A stretch of 64,000 nt of DNA from Mycolicibacterium phlei (GTDB lineage Bacteria; Actinomycetota; Actinomycetes; Mycobacteriales; Mycobacteriaceae). A program made the position numbers and the translations under genes. The notes under the pieces were generated by a model that ran no database searches, was not told the DNA's origin, and saw nothing but the letters and a program-made list of their open reading frames with translations. Shown one piece after another: positions 51,975 through 60,188 of the stretch; the first letter of the stretch is position 1; the number at the start of each line of letters is the position of its first letter. The DNA lies in assembly GCF_001583415.1 (NCBI RefSeq), contig NZ_CP014475.1, positions 3,534,001 through 3,598,000 on the forward strand, in the 5' to 3' direction.

Positions 51975-52976
51975 CTAGTACGCGCTGGCCACGCCGGTGG
52001 GCTTGATGCCGTGGTGCAGCTCGGCGACGTCAGGGTGCGCCCGGGTCCGCGACTTCCAGGCGTTCTCGCCGTAGGTGTTGTAGATCGGATTGTCCGGGTC
52101 GGCCTCCACCCCGCGCGACAGCGCCGCCAGCTCCGGCGGCAGGTCGATGATCGGGATCTGGGCGTCCAGCGACGGGTTGAGGAAGTACGGGATCGACACC
52201 CGGTCGGTGCCCGGCGGCGGGGCCAGCACCCGGTGCCGGGTGGCGCGCAGGTAGCCGCCGGTGGCGACTTCCAGCAGTTCACCGATGTTGACGATCAGCG
52301 CACCGTTCAGCGGCGGCACGTCGATCCACTCCCCCGCCGGGGTCTCGACCTGCAGGCCCTCGGAGCCCGGTTCGACCAGCAGCAGGGTCAGCACTCCGGA
52401 GTCCTTGTGCGCGCCCACACCCTGCGTGGTGTCCGCGGTGCCGGGATAGCGCACCACCTTCAGCAGGGTGGCGGGCCGGTCGGCGAACGCTGGGTCGAAG
52501 GTGTCCTCGGCGGCGCCCAGCGACACCGCCCAGTGCCGCAGCAACCGCAGCCCCACCTCCGACAGGGTGGCGGTCCAGTTCTCGAAGGCGGCCCGGAAGC
52601 CCTCGGGCCGCGACGGCCACAGGTTGGGGCCCTGCAGCCGCCAGTAGCCCTCGGCGCCGTCGATGGCGGGCCGCTCGGGGCCGATGTCTATCTGCTCGCG
52701 CCAGTCCACCCTGCCGTTGGTGAGCTCGCCGCCGATGCGTGAATATCCGCGGAACTGCGGGCTTTTCAGTTGGCTGATCTCGTTCTTGACGTCGACCGGC
52801 AGCGCGAAGAACGCACGGGCCAGGCGCAGCACCTGCGCGGCCTGCTCGTCGGGCACCCCGTGGCCGACGAGGTAGAAGAACCCGATGTCGTGGGCGGCTT
52901 CGCGCAGCCGCTCCTGAAAGCCGGCGGGATCGGTGTCCGCGGCGGCGAGATCGAGAACCGGAAGCATGCCGACCAT
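51975..52976 (-). CDS. 2-oxoglutarate/Fe(II)-dependent oxygenase (isopenicillin N synthase-like)
   Basis: 333 residues of the double-stranded beta-helix oxygenase family. N-terminus LPVLDLAAAD with GFFYLVGHGV, facial triad HxD in GVGAHKDSGVLTLLL (about residue 195) and the distal His in YLRATRHRVLAP, then the 2-oxoglutarate-binding arginine in RVSIPYFLNPSLDA. Members from such loci can release sulfite from alkyl sulfonates or sulfates, or act in other pathways. It is co-directional with the LysR gene 70 bases downstream. ATG at 52976; a second ATG at 52967 is equally possible. Confidence 0.82.
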   Translation of the reverse strand: MVGMLPVLDLAAADTDPAGFQERLREAAHDIGFFYLVGHGVPDEQAAQVLRLARAFFALPVDVKNEISQLKSPQFRGYSRIGGELTNGRVDWREQIDIGPERPAIDGAEGYWRLQGPNLWPSRPEGFRAAFENWTATLSEVGLRLLRHWAVSLGAAEDTFDPAFADRPATLLKVVRYPGTADTTQGVGAHKDSGVLTLLLVEPGSEGLQVETPAGEWIDVPPLNGALIVNIGELLEVATGGYLRATRHRVLAPPPGTDRVSIPYFLNPSLDAQIPIIDLPPELAALSRGVEADPDNPIYNTYGENAWKSRTRAHPDVAELHHGIKPTGVASAY

Positions 52977-53100
52977 TGTGGTTGTCGAATCCCGTGATCG
53001 CCATCGGGTTCAACCGAGCGCTCACGGGTGTGAAGATTCCGTTGAAGTCACGCTGCGCGTATCTCTTCGCGGGCGCGGGGATTCGCGTCATCCTCGTGGT

Positions 53101-53364
53101 ATGAGTCACTTCTCCCGTCGCGCTCACGACACGTCACGCACCGTGATCGACCATGCGGTCGGTGTTCTCGTCGGGCTTCGTGGCTGCTCACCCGATGAGG
53201 CGTTCGCCGAACTGGTGCGGGTGGTGCGTCAGACCGGCATCGGGATCGGCAGCGTGGCGGCCGGTCTGGTGGCGGTGGCCAGCGGATCCGCCTCGGCCGA
53301 GCACGCCGAGGCGTTCGCGGTGTGGGGCGAGCTGGTTGCGCGCAAACGAATCACGGTGAGTTGA
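53101..53364 (+). CDS. Small ANTAR-domain protein
   Basis: 87 residues, nearly all one ANTAR RNA-binding domain: IDHAVGVLVGLRGCSPDEAF (the usual AxGxLM start) and VRVVRQTGIGIGSVAAGLVAV. ANTAR proteins bind paired hairpins in nascent RNA to prevent termination. This one has no sensory domain. ATG at 53101 immediately follows an upstream region with no other gene. It is the only rightward gene among leftward ones. Confidence 0.7.
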   Translation: MSHFSRRAHDTSRTVIDHAVGVLVGLRGCSPDEAFAELVRVVRQTGIGIGSVAAGLVAVASGSASAEHAEAFAVWGELVARKRITVS

Positions 53365-53392
53365 AACGGCGCCCGGCGCCGAGCTAGCCGCG

Positions 53393-54376
53393 CTAGACGT
53401 CGATGCGGTAGGCCGCCGAGCGCTCGACCGCGACGTAGCCCAGCCGCTCGTACAGCAGATGGGCCTTGCTGCGGTCGTTGATGTCGGTGCCCAGCGAGGC
53501 CAGCGTCAGACCGCGGCGCAGCGCCGCCAGCCACACCTTGCGCAGCAGCAGCTCGCCGAGGCCGTGGCGGCGCTGATCGCGGCGCACCCCGATGTAGTCG
53601 GTGTGGGCGCTGCGCTCCTCGGTGCCGGCGCCGCCGAGGTAGGTGTAGGTGGAGCCAAGGACGTAGCCGACGACCGCACCGGTGTCATCGACCGCGGCCA
53701 GGCTGAAGTCGGGGGCGAACAGCCTGCTGTGCAGATGGTGCTCCCACAGCTCGGGGGTCTTCGACATGTTCCCGAAATGCTCTGCGAACGTGTCGAACTG
53801 GAGTTGGCGCACTTCTTCGCCCAGACCCCGGGCGATCACGTCGGCCCACCCCAGCACCGTGATGCCGTCGAGCGCCGCGGCGGCCAGCGCCGCCTCGTCC
53901 TCGCCGTCGAGCGGTTTACGGGTGCGGATGAACCGGGCCTCCACGCGGGCGCCGAGCCGGGTGAGCGCGTCGACGGCCGCCTGCTGGTCGGTGCCCAGGA
54001 AGCTGCGCAGGTACGCGCCGGGCACGGCGGGCGCCTCGCGCCGGAAGCGGTCGACGATCGTCGCCACCACCCCGTCGACCACCGGTGACGGCACGTCGGG
54101 GGCGAACACGAAATCGGCGATCAGTTCGGGCTCGACGCCGTGCGGGCCGTGCAGGGTGGCATAGCCGCGCACCCGCCCGGCGGCGTCGTGCACGACGGTC
54201 GTGGCGCCGGGGTACGCGCCGTCGAGCTGCTCGGCGACATCGCGGGAGTCGGCGGCGAACTTGCGCCCGGCCAGGCCGGGGGTGGTCGCCAGGAAGTCGG
54301 CGATTGGCGAATGGTCCTGCGGGCCCGCGGGTGCGACGGCCCAGGTGCCGGCCGGGGTGTCATCGATGAGGGTCAT
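53393..54376 (-). CDS. GNAT-family N-acetyltransferase, double-domain
   Basis: 327 residues containing two GNAT-like halves; the C-terminal one has the acetyl-CoA loop RRDQRRHGLGELLLRKVWLAALRRG, equivalent to Q/RxxGxG/A, followed by DINDRSKAHLLYERLGY. The N-terminal half has only weak similarity to the fold. It follows the DszC-like gene by 12 bases and may detoxify an amine or antibiotic. Substrate unknown. Confidence 0.78.
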   Translation of the reverse strand: MTLIDDTPAGTWAVAPAGPQDHSPIADFLATTPGLAGRKFAADSRDVAEQLDGAYPGATTVVHDAAGRVRGYATLHGPHGVEPELIADFVFAPDVPSPVVDGVVATIVDRFRREAPAVPGAYLRSFLGTDQQAAVDALTRLGARVEARFIRTRKPLDGEDEAALAAAALDGITVLGWADVIARGLGEEVRQLQFDTFAEHFGNMSKTPELWEHHLHSRLFAPDFSLAAVDDTGAVVGYVLGSTYTYLGGAGTEERSAHTDYIGVRRDQRRHGLGELLLRKVWLAALRRGLTLASLGTDINDRSKAHLLYERLGYVAVERSAAYRIDV

Positions 54377-54388
54377 GGGGTCTCCAGG

Positions 54389-55612
54389 TCAGGAATAGAA
54401 GCCGGGGGTGGGTGCGGTGCCGTTGAGCGCGTAGTCGCCGATCTGCACGAGCTTGTTGCGCAGCGGGTCGTGCAGGCTCAGCGTCCTGGCGTCGCGCCAG
54501 AACCGGTCCAGCCCGTGCTCGAGCCTGCTGGCCCGCGCACCCGCCACCTCGAAGATGCCGCTGGTCACCGACAGCGCCACGTTCGCGGCGTGCACCCGCG
54601 CGGCGTTGGTCAGGGTGACCGCCTCGGCGCGCTGCGGCCAGGTGAGCTCGGCGCCGCGGACCCGGGCGGCCTCCACGGCCTCGACCGCGCGGTGGGTCAG
54701 CGCCTGCGCCGACTGCACCTCGATCCAGGACTGGCCGTAGCGCTCCAGCAACAGCGGATCCTCACCGGCGCTGCGGTGGTCGGTCTCCACCCACGGCCTG
54801 CCCTTGGTCCGGATGTAGTCACCGGCCTCCTCCAGCGCACCGGCGGCGATACCGGTGAAGATCGCGGCGAACCCCGAGTACATGTAGAGCACGTCGAGCT
54901 GGTCGGGCCGCACCGAGTCGGCCACGTCGTAGGCGATGACGTCGGCGGTGCGCACCGGCACGTCGGTGAACACCGTTGTGCCGCTGGCGGTTCGACGTTG
55001 CCCGAGGTTGTCCCAGTCGTCCTCGAACGACAGCCCGGGCGCCCCGCGGTCCAGGTGGATCGTGCCGAGCGTGCCGGAGACGTCGACGCCGCCCAGCACG
55101 GTGCCCTCGTCGAACTGCACCCAGGTCAGCAGCACGTCGCCCAGCGCCGCCCCGGTGGTGAACGACTTGCGGCCGTTGAGCCGGAACCCGTCAGCGGTCT
55201 GGGTCGCCACCACCAGCGGCGGATAGGCCGCCTGCGCGACGGTGCCGTGCAGCAGTTGTTCGGCGGCGATCCGGCGGGCCCGGTCCGCGCCGACGAACCC
55301 GTTCTCCCCGCGCAGACCCGCCTGGCTGCCGAAGTAGTGGTACAGCAGCACGTGCGCCAGCGAGGCGTCGGCCTGGGCGATGCGCTCCACCACCTCCGCG
55401 ACCTGCGTCCAGGTGGCGCCGCCGCCGCCGAACCACTCCGGGATGAAGATCCCCAGCAGCCGTGCCTCTTTCAGCCAGCCGACCTCCTCGACGGGGAGTT
55501 GACCGGCGCGGTCGCGGGCGGGGGCGGTCGCCCGCAGCCGGGCCTTGACCTCGCCGGCGCGCCGCAGCCATGCGGAGTCGGTTTCGGCGGGCGCGGCCAC
55601 GGTGGCGGTCAT
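54389..55612 (-). CDS. SfnB/DszC-like flavoprotein monooxygenase (second copy)
   Basis: 407 residues, same family as the gene at 49.7-50.9 kb but clearly divergent. Motifs: RLLGIFIPEWFGGGGATWTQ, RLNGRKSFTTGAALGDVLLT, DDWDNLGQRRTASGTTVFTD and the C-terminal DRFWRDARTLSLHDPLRNKL. DszC-type enzymes take reduced FMN from a partner reductase and oxygenate sulfur. ATG at 55612 overlaps the permease stop by ATGA, so it belongs to the operon NtaA-like gene, permease, this gene, GNAT. Confidence 0.82.
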   Translation of the reverse strand: MTATVAAPAETDSAWLRRAGEVKARLRATAPARDRAGQLPVEEVGWLKEARLLGIFIPEWFGGGGATWTQVAEVVERIAQADASLAHVLLYHYFGSQAGLRGENGFVGADRARRIAAEQLLHGTVAQAAYPPLVVATQTADGFRLNGRKSFTTGAALGDVLLTWVQFDEGTVLGGVDVSGTLGTIHLDRGAPGLSFEDDWDNLGQRRTASGTTVFTDVPVRTADVIAYDVADSVRPDQLDVLYMYSGFAAIFTGIAAGALEEAGDYIRTKGRPWVETDHRSAGEDPLLLERYGQSWIEVQSAQALTHRAVEAVEAARVRGAELTWPQRAEAVTLTNAARVHAANVALSVTSGIFEVAGARASRLEHGLDRFWRDARTLSLHDPLRNKLVQIGDYALNGTAPTPGFYS

Positions 55613-57123
55613 TTCGCGGCCTCCGCGCCCGCGGGCCGCTCGCCGAGCACCTCGAGGATGCCCTCGTCGGCCAGCCGCTGCTGCTCGCTCTCCGAGAGCG
55701 TCTGGATGGTGCCGATGCGGCGGGCCACCTCCGGCCGGGTCCGCTTGAGGTACCAGTACCAGGCCAGCCCGCCGAGCAGGAACGTGCCGAAGATGAACGG
55801 CAGGATGTTGAACGGGAACTCCGGCACCGGATAGAAGTTGGAGAAGATCACGTAGCCCAGCGCGATCGTGGCGGCCGACGACACCGCCAGCCGCAGCGGT
55901 GTCAGCGCCTTGATCCGGTACAGCCAGATCGGGGTGGCGATCACCACCAGCAGGTAGCTGATCAGGAAGCCCCAGGTCGCGACATAGCCGCCGTACACCT
56001 CGAACACCAGCCGGCCGGCCGAGCTGAACGTCGCGACGGTGGAGAACACGAACGCCAGCACCCCGATCAGCGCGATGCCGACCCACGGCGTCTTGTACGT
56101 CGGGTGCACCCTGGCCAACGGCCGCGGCAGCGCACCCTCGTGGGCGAACGTGAACAGTGAGCGCGCGGCGGCCGTGGTGACGGCGGTGACGAACACGATG
56201 AAGGCCACCGCCACCGCGGCGCTGACCGCGTAGTTCACCCAGGACACGCCGGTGGCGTCGGCCAGCTGCGGCAGCACCGCGTTGTCCCCGTCGATGCCGT
56301 CGAAGAACAGCACCTGCGGATAGGTCGCGATGATGTAGAGCACGCCCAGCAGCAGCACGACGCGCAGCAGCGAGCGCGCGATGTTGCGGTGCGCGTCGCG
56401 GGCCTCAGCACCCAGCGACGCGACGCTTTCGAAGCCGGCATACGAGCCGACCGCCGACACCGCCGCGATGAAGGTCGCGCTGTTGCCGAGGTGGCCGAGA
56501 TCCCACTGCTCCCAGTCGATCCGGAAGCCGTAGGTGACGTAGGAGGCGGCGATGATGACCAGGATCGAGGCGACGGCGACGACCTCGAAGACCAGTTCGT
56601 ACTTCGCCGCGATCGACACCCCGCGGTACGGCAGGTAGGTGCCCAGCGCGACGATCACCGCGACGAGGATGAGCTTGAACCAGATGTCCTGCGACCCCAG
56701 CCCGATCGACTGCAGGAACGAGTCGAGGTACAGCACACCGCCGAGCGTGCCCGTGGTCGCGAACCCGATGTAGCCGATCAGCAGGCTGAAGCCGGCGGCG
56801 TACGCGAAGCCGGGACCGAGACCGTTGCCGGTGTAGGTGCCCAGCGATCCCGACGAAACCGTGCGCCGCGCTTGGAAACTGATGGTGGCCGCGATCAGCA
56901 CCGTGATGGTGAGGCCGACGATGACCGCCCATGAGGCACCCTTGCCTGCGGCGACGAACAGCATGAACGGAACGGATGCGACCGCGACACTGGGTGCCGC
57001 CGCGGCCAGCCCCTGGGCGAAGACACCCCAGAAGCCGAGGGCGTCACGTCGAAGACCGGTCTCCTCGGCCGCGGTGAGCTCGCGACCGGCCAGACCCACG
57101 TCGTGACTGATGGATGTGGACAT
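55609..57123 (-). CDS. APC-superfamily amino acid permease
   Basis: 504 residues with about twelve membrane segments; N-terminal GVFAQGLAAAAPSVAVASVP and the APC wording SSGSLGTYTGNGLGPGFAYAAG. The neighbours (DszC- and NtaA-like monooxygenases) suggest import of a sulfur- or nitrogen-containing organic compound. Start ATG at 57123; 124 bases of non-coding DNA precede it. Substrate is inference. Confidence 0.83.
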   Translation of the reverse strand: MSTSISHDVGLAGRELTAAEETGLRRDALGFWGVFAQGLAAAAPSVAVASVPFMLFVAAGKGASWAVIVGLTITVLIAATISFQARRTVSSGSLGTYTGNGLGPGFAYAAGFSLLIGYIGFATTGTLGGVLYLDSFLQSIGLGSQDIWFKLILVAVIVALGTYLPYRGVSIAAKYELVFEVVAVASILVIIAASYVTYGFRIDWEQWDLGHLGNSATFIAAVSAVGSYAGFESVASLGAEARDAHRNIARSLLRVVLLLGVLYIIATYPQVLFFDGIDGDNAVLPQLADATGVSWVNYAVSAAVAVAFIVFVTAVTTAAARSLFTFAHEGALPRPLARVHPTYKTPWVGIALIGVLAFVFSTVATFSSAGRLVFEVYGGYVATWGFLISYLLVVIATPIWLYRIKALTPLRLAVSSAATIALGYVIFSNFYPVPEFPFNILPFIFGTFLLGGLAWYWYLKRTRPEVARRIGTIQTLSESEQQRLADEGILEVLGERPAGAEAAK

Positions 57124-57247
57124 GCTGCACGCCTTTCCTGCGCAGAGTCAGATCGCCCTGTGCGCCATGTCGATCCGGCACACGGGCGGTTAACGCCGAT
57201 GTGATGAGACCATCACAATGCCGCAAACGCGTTGCCGCCGTGAGCGA

Positions 57248-58642
57248 TCAAATCTCCGAGATTCTTTTGAGACGGAATGCAGCCGCCGGGTGTTCGTCGG
57301 GCAGCAGTGGCGATCCGCCGAACAGGCGCTGCCGCAAGGTGGTTGCCTCGCCGCGCTCTCTGGCCCGGCCGCGGCGGCGCAGTTCGGGGATGAGGTGTTC
57401 GGCGACGTCGGCGAAGCTGCCCGGCGTCACGTGGTAGGCGATGTTGAACCCGTCGACGCCGGTGCGCTCGGCGAAGGCCTCGAGCTCGTCGGCGACGGTG
57501 CGCCCCGAGCCGACGAACAGTGACCCGCCGAAACCGCCCAGCCCGCCGACGTAGTCGCGCAGCGTGATGCGGTGACGGGCGTCGGCGTCGTCGACGGCGG
57601 CGAGGATGGACCGGCTGGCGTCGGTGTCGAACTGTTCGATCGGCCGGTCGATGTCATAGGACGACCAGTCGACGCCGGACAGTGCCGACAGCAGGACCAG
57701 CCCGGCCTGCGGGTCGTGATGGCGGGTCAGGTCGTCGGCCTTGGCCTGTGCGGCGGAATCGGTGCTGTCGGTGACGATCTCGACCGAGGTGATGAACTTG
57801 ATCGAGTCGGGCTTGCGGCCGTGGGTGACGGCGCGGGTGCGGATGTCGTCGATGTTGCGGCGCAGCACGTCGGGCCGCGGGTCGGCGACGAACACCAGTT
57901 CAGCGTTGCGGGCGGCGAACTCGCGGCCCGCGGCGGACGTGCCCGCCTGAAACAGCACCGGGGTGCGCTGCGGGGACGGCTCGACGAGATGCGCGCCGGG
58001 GACGCTGAAGTAGGTGCCCTCGTGCGCGATGGGATGCACCTTCGCGGGGTCGGTGAACACACCGCCGACGCGGTCGCGGCGCACCGCGTCGTCCTCCCAC
58101 GAGCCCTCCCACAGCTTGTAGGTGACCTCGACGAACTCCTGGGCGATGGCGTAGCGCTCGTCGTGCGGGATCTGCCGGTCGCGGCCCAGGATGTTGCGCG
58201 CCGCGCTGTCCAGCAGCGAGGTGACGATGTTCCAGCCGATCCGGCCGTCGGTGAGGTGGTCGAGGGTGCTGAACTTGCGGGCCAGCAGATAGGGGCTCTC
58301 GTAGGTGGTGGAGACGGTGATGCCGAAGCCGAGGTGTTCGGTGGCCGCGGCCATCGCCGACACCGCCAGCAGCGGGTCGGTCACCGGGGTCTGCACCGCG
58401 TGGGAGAGCGCGGCAGCGGCGTCGCCGCCGTAGACGTCGAGCTGGCCGACCGCGTCGGCGATGAACAGGGTGTCGAATCCCCCGGCGTCGAGCAGGCGCG
58501 CCAGCTCGACCCAGTAGCGCACGCTGGTGTACTGCTCGGTGCGGTCGGCGGGATGGCGCCACAGCCCGAAATTGCCGTGCGACACCGTCGACATGGTGAA
58601 CGCCGACAGCACGAAGGGATCGCGGGGCCCGTAACTGCTCAC
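57248..58642 (-). CDS. NtaA/SnaA/DszA-family FMN-dependent monooxygenase
   Basis: 464 residues of the bacterial luciferase-like superfamily, NtaA/DszA branch: FVLSAFTMSTVSHGNFGLWR, FDTLFIADAVGQLDVYGGD, LTDGRIGWNIVTSLLDSAAR, and PVLFQAGTSAAGREFAARNA. Members oxidise sulfones, EDTA/NTA-type chelators or pristinamycin precursors with FMNH2 and O2. GTG start at 58642. It begins a leftward set with the permease and the DszC-like protein, so the pair could act in sequence on an organosulfur substrate; the reductase supplying FMNH2 is not in the window. Confidence 0.85.
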   Translation of the reverse strand: MSSYGPRDPFVLSAFTMSTVSHGNFGLWRHPADRTEQYTSVRYWVELARLLDAGGFDTLFIADAVGQLDVYGGDAAAALSHAVQTPVTDPLLAVSAMAAATEHLGFGITVSTTYESPYLLARKFSTLDHLTDGRIGWNIVTSLLDSAARNILGRDRQIPHDERYAIAQEFVEVTYKLWEGSWEDDAVRRDRVGGVFTDPAKVHPIAHEGTYFSVPGAHLVEPSPQRTPVLFQAGTSAAGREFAARNAELVFVADPRPDVLRRNIDDIRTRAVTHGRKPDSIKFITSVEIVTDSTDSAAQAKADDLTRHHDPQAGLVLLSALSGVDWSSYDIDRPIEQFDTDASRSILAAVDDADARHRITLRDYVGGLGGFGGSLFVGSGRTVADELEAFAERTGVDGFNIAYHVTPGSFADVAEHLIPELRRRGRARERGEATTLRQRLFGGSPLLPDEHPAAAFRLKRISEI

Positions 58643-58717
58643 CGGCCGAAAGTAATGGCGCGGTGCGCATTTCGCGGGGGTTATATCCGCCGAGATTCGA
58701 ACCCCGGGCAGGCCGGG

Positions 58718-59419
58718 TCAGCGCCCGGCGTTGGCCACCATGTCCAGCGCGATGACCGCGGCCTCATCGGTGATCGAGTACCCGCACGCCCAGGTCTCCA
58801 CCGTCACGTTGGAGACCGCCGACAGCGCGTGCTGGCACGCCCAGCCGTCGGCGTCCTGCTGGGTGGTCAGCTGGGTCACCAACGCATCCTCGACCGTCAC
58901 GTCGCCGAGGTCCCAGTAATACTCTGTGTTCGAATCCAGAATGGCCACAGTGTAATTCGCGCAGCTCTCCCACATGCTCACGCTGTCGTCGAAGAACTGC
59001 TGCGCGTCCTGCGCCGACGGGTAGAGCACCGCGGTCTGCTCGACCCAGTGGTTGTTGTCGTCGCCGGGCTCGCGCGCCACCTGGTCGAGCATGTCGGTCC
59101 ACCCGCTGCCCGCGTACACCGGGTCCTCGGCGCCGTAGATGGCGCCCAGACAGCCGGGATCCGACACCGACTCGGAGTTGTCGGTCATCTCCTCGAGTTC
59201 GGCGGTGACCTCCATCGTCGAGGCGCCCATGATCTGGTTGATCTCCTCGATCGACAGCAACACGTCGTCGAGGTCGCCGGCGTCCAGCGGGGGCACGTCG
59301 GTCTGCGCCGCTCCCTGTCCGCGCTGCGCCGTCCCGGACACCGTGCTCACGCAGCCGCTGAGCAGCACCGCCACCGATATGACAGCCCCCGCGGCGGCCA
59401 GCCGGCCGGCCGTTTCCAT
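58718..59419 (-). CDS. Lipoprotein with PknH-like sensor domain (LppR-type)
   Basis: 233 residues. A signal peptide and lipobox LLSGC (GAVISVAVLLSGCVS) place it at the outer face of the cytoplasmic membrane. The body has the cysteine and aromatic pattern of PknH-type extracellular sensor domains (DPGCLGAIYGAEDPVYAG, MWESCANYTV, WACQHALSAVSN, WACGYSITDEA). ATG at 59419 is adjacent to the signal peptide; the frame starts earlier. It is the first of two adjacent lipoproteins; the other lies upstream next to lepA. Confidence 0.8.
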   Translation of the reverse strand: METAGRLAAAGAVISVAVLLSGCVSTVSGTAQRGQGAAQTDVPPLDAGDLDDVLLSIEEINQIMGASTMEVTAELEEMTDNSESVSDPGCLGAIYGAEDPVYAGSGWTDMLDQVAREPGDDNNHWVEQTAVLYPSAQDAQQFFDDSVSMWESCANYTVAILDSNTEYYWDLGDVTVEDALVTQLTTQQDADGWACQHALSAVSNVTVETWACGYSITDEAAVIALDMVANAGR

Positions 59420-59482
59420 GTAGGTCACCGCGCTATTGTGACCGACGCCCCGCAAATTCGTGCGGTGGCCGTCAATTCCGGG

Positions 59483-60181
59483 TCAGCGCACGCCGATCTT
59501 CTGCAGCATCAGGTTCGCGACGGCGACCGCGTCGACCGCACCCGCCTCGCCGGGGCCGGCGACATCGGTGATCTCGACGTCGACGACGGCGTCCCCGACG
59601 GCGCCGAGTGCGCGCTGCACCGTCGTACCCGAATCCTTCATCACCACCGCCGAGACCATCCGGTCGTCGACGGCGACGTCGGTGACGCGGCTGGACGCAC
59701 CGGCAGCCACGACCGTCTGCCCGTTGCAGCGGTGCCACCTGTCGGCCGAGGCGGCGAAGAACTGCTGGGCCGCATCGGCGTCGGTGAACTGCACGATCCC
59801 GAAGAAGCCGGTCGCCGAGGGCCCGTCGGCGTCACCGCCCGCCCACGACTGGCTGACCACCGAGCGCACCGGAGCCGCACCGTAGACCGCCTGTTGCAGC
59901 GGGCCCGCGGCGCCCACGCAGTCGGCGGGCACCGCGTCGGCGGCACCGATGCCCTGCAGCAGCATCTCCGCTCCGCCCTCGACCAGCTGGCCGACGAAGC
60001 CGGCCGCCCCGGTCAGCGTCGACATCTCCTCGACGGTGGGCAGCGCCTGGTCGAGGGTGCGGTCCGGGGAGGGCGCGGCGACCTCGGTGATCTGCACGGC
60101 CTGCGGCTCGGCGACGGTCGTCGTGGCGCACCCGGTCAGCAGCGCACCCACAGCCAGCACCGTCACCGTCGCCGCGCGCAT
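59483..60181 (-). CDS. lppR: Lipoprotein LppR-like, PknH-type sensor domain
   Basis: 232 residues with signal MRAATVTVLAVGALLTGC (lipobox LTGC). The body resembles its neighbour: ADCVGAAGPLQQAVYGAAP, FADRWHRCNGQTV-type segment (ASADRWHRCNGQTVV). Gene order lppR-lepA is the same as Rv2403c-Rv2404c in M. tuberculosis, which supports the name. It follows lepA by seven bases and is probably co-transcribed. Ligand unknown. Confidence 0.82.
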   Translation of the reverse strand: MRAATVTVLAVGALLTGCATTTVAEPQAVQITEVAAPSPDRTLDQALPTVEEMSTLTGAAGFVGQLVEGGAEMLLQGIGAADAVPADCVGAAGPLQQAVYGAAPVRSVVSQSWAGGDADGPSATGFFGIVQFTDADAAQQFFAASADRWHRCNGQTVVAAGASSRVTDVAVDDRMVSAVVMKDSGTTVQRALGAVGDAVVDVEITDVAGPGEAGAVDAVAVANLMLQKIGVR

Positions 60182-60188
60182 CGCTCCC

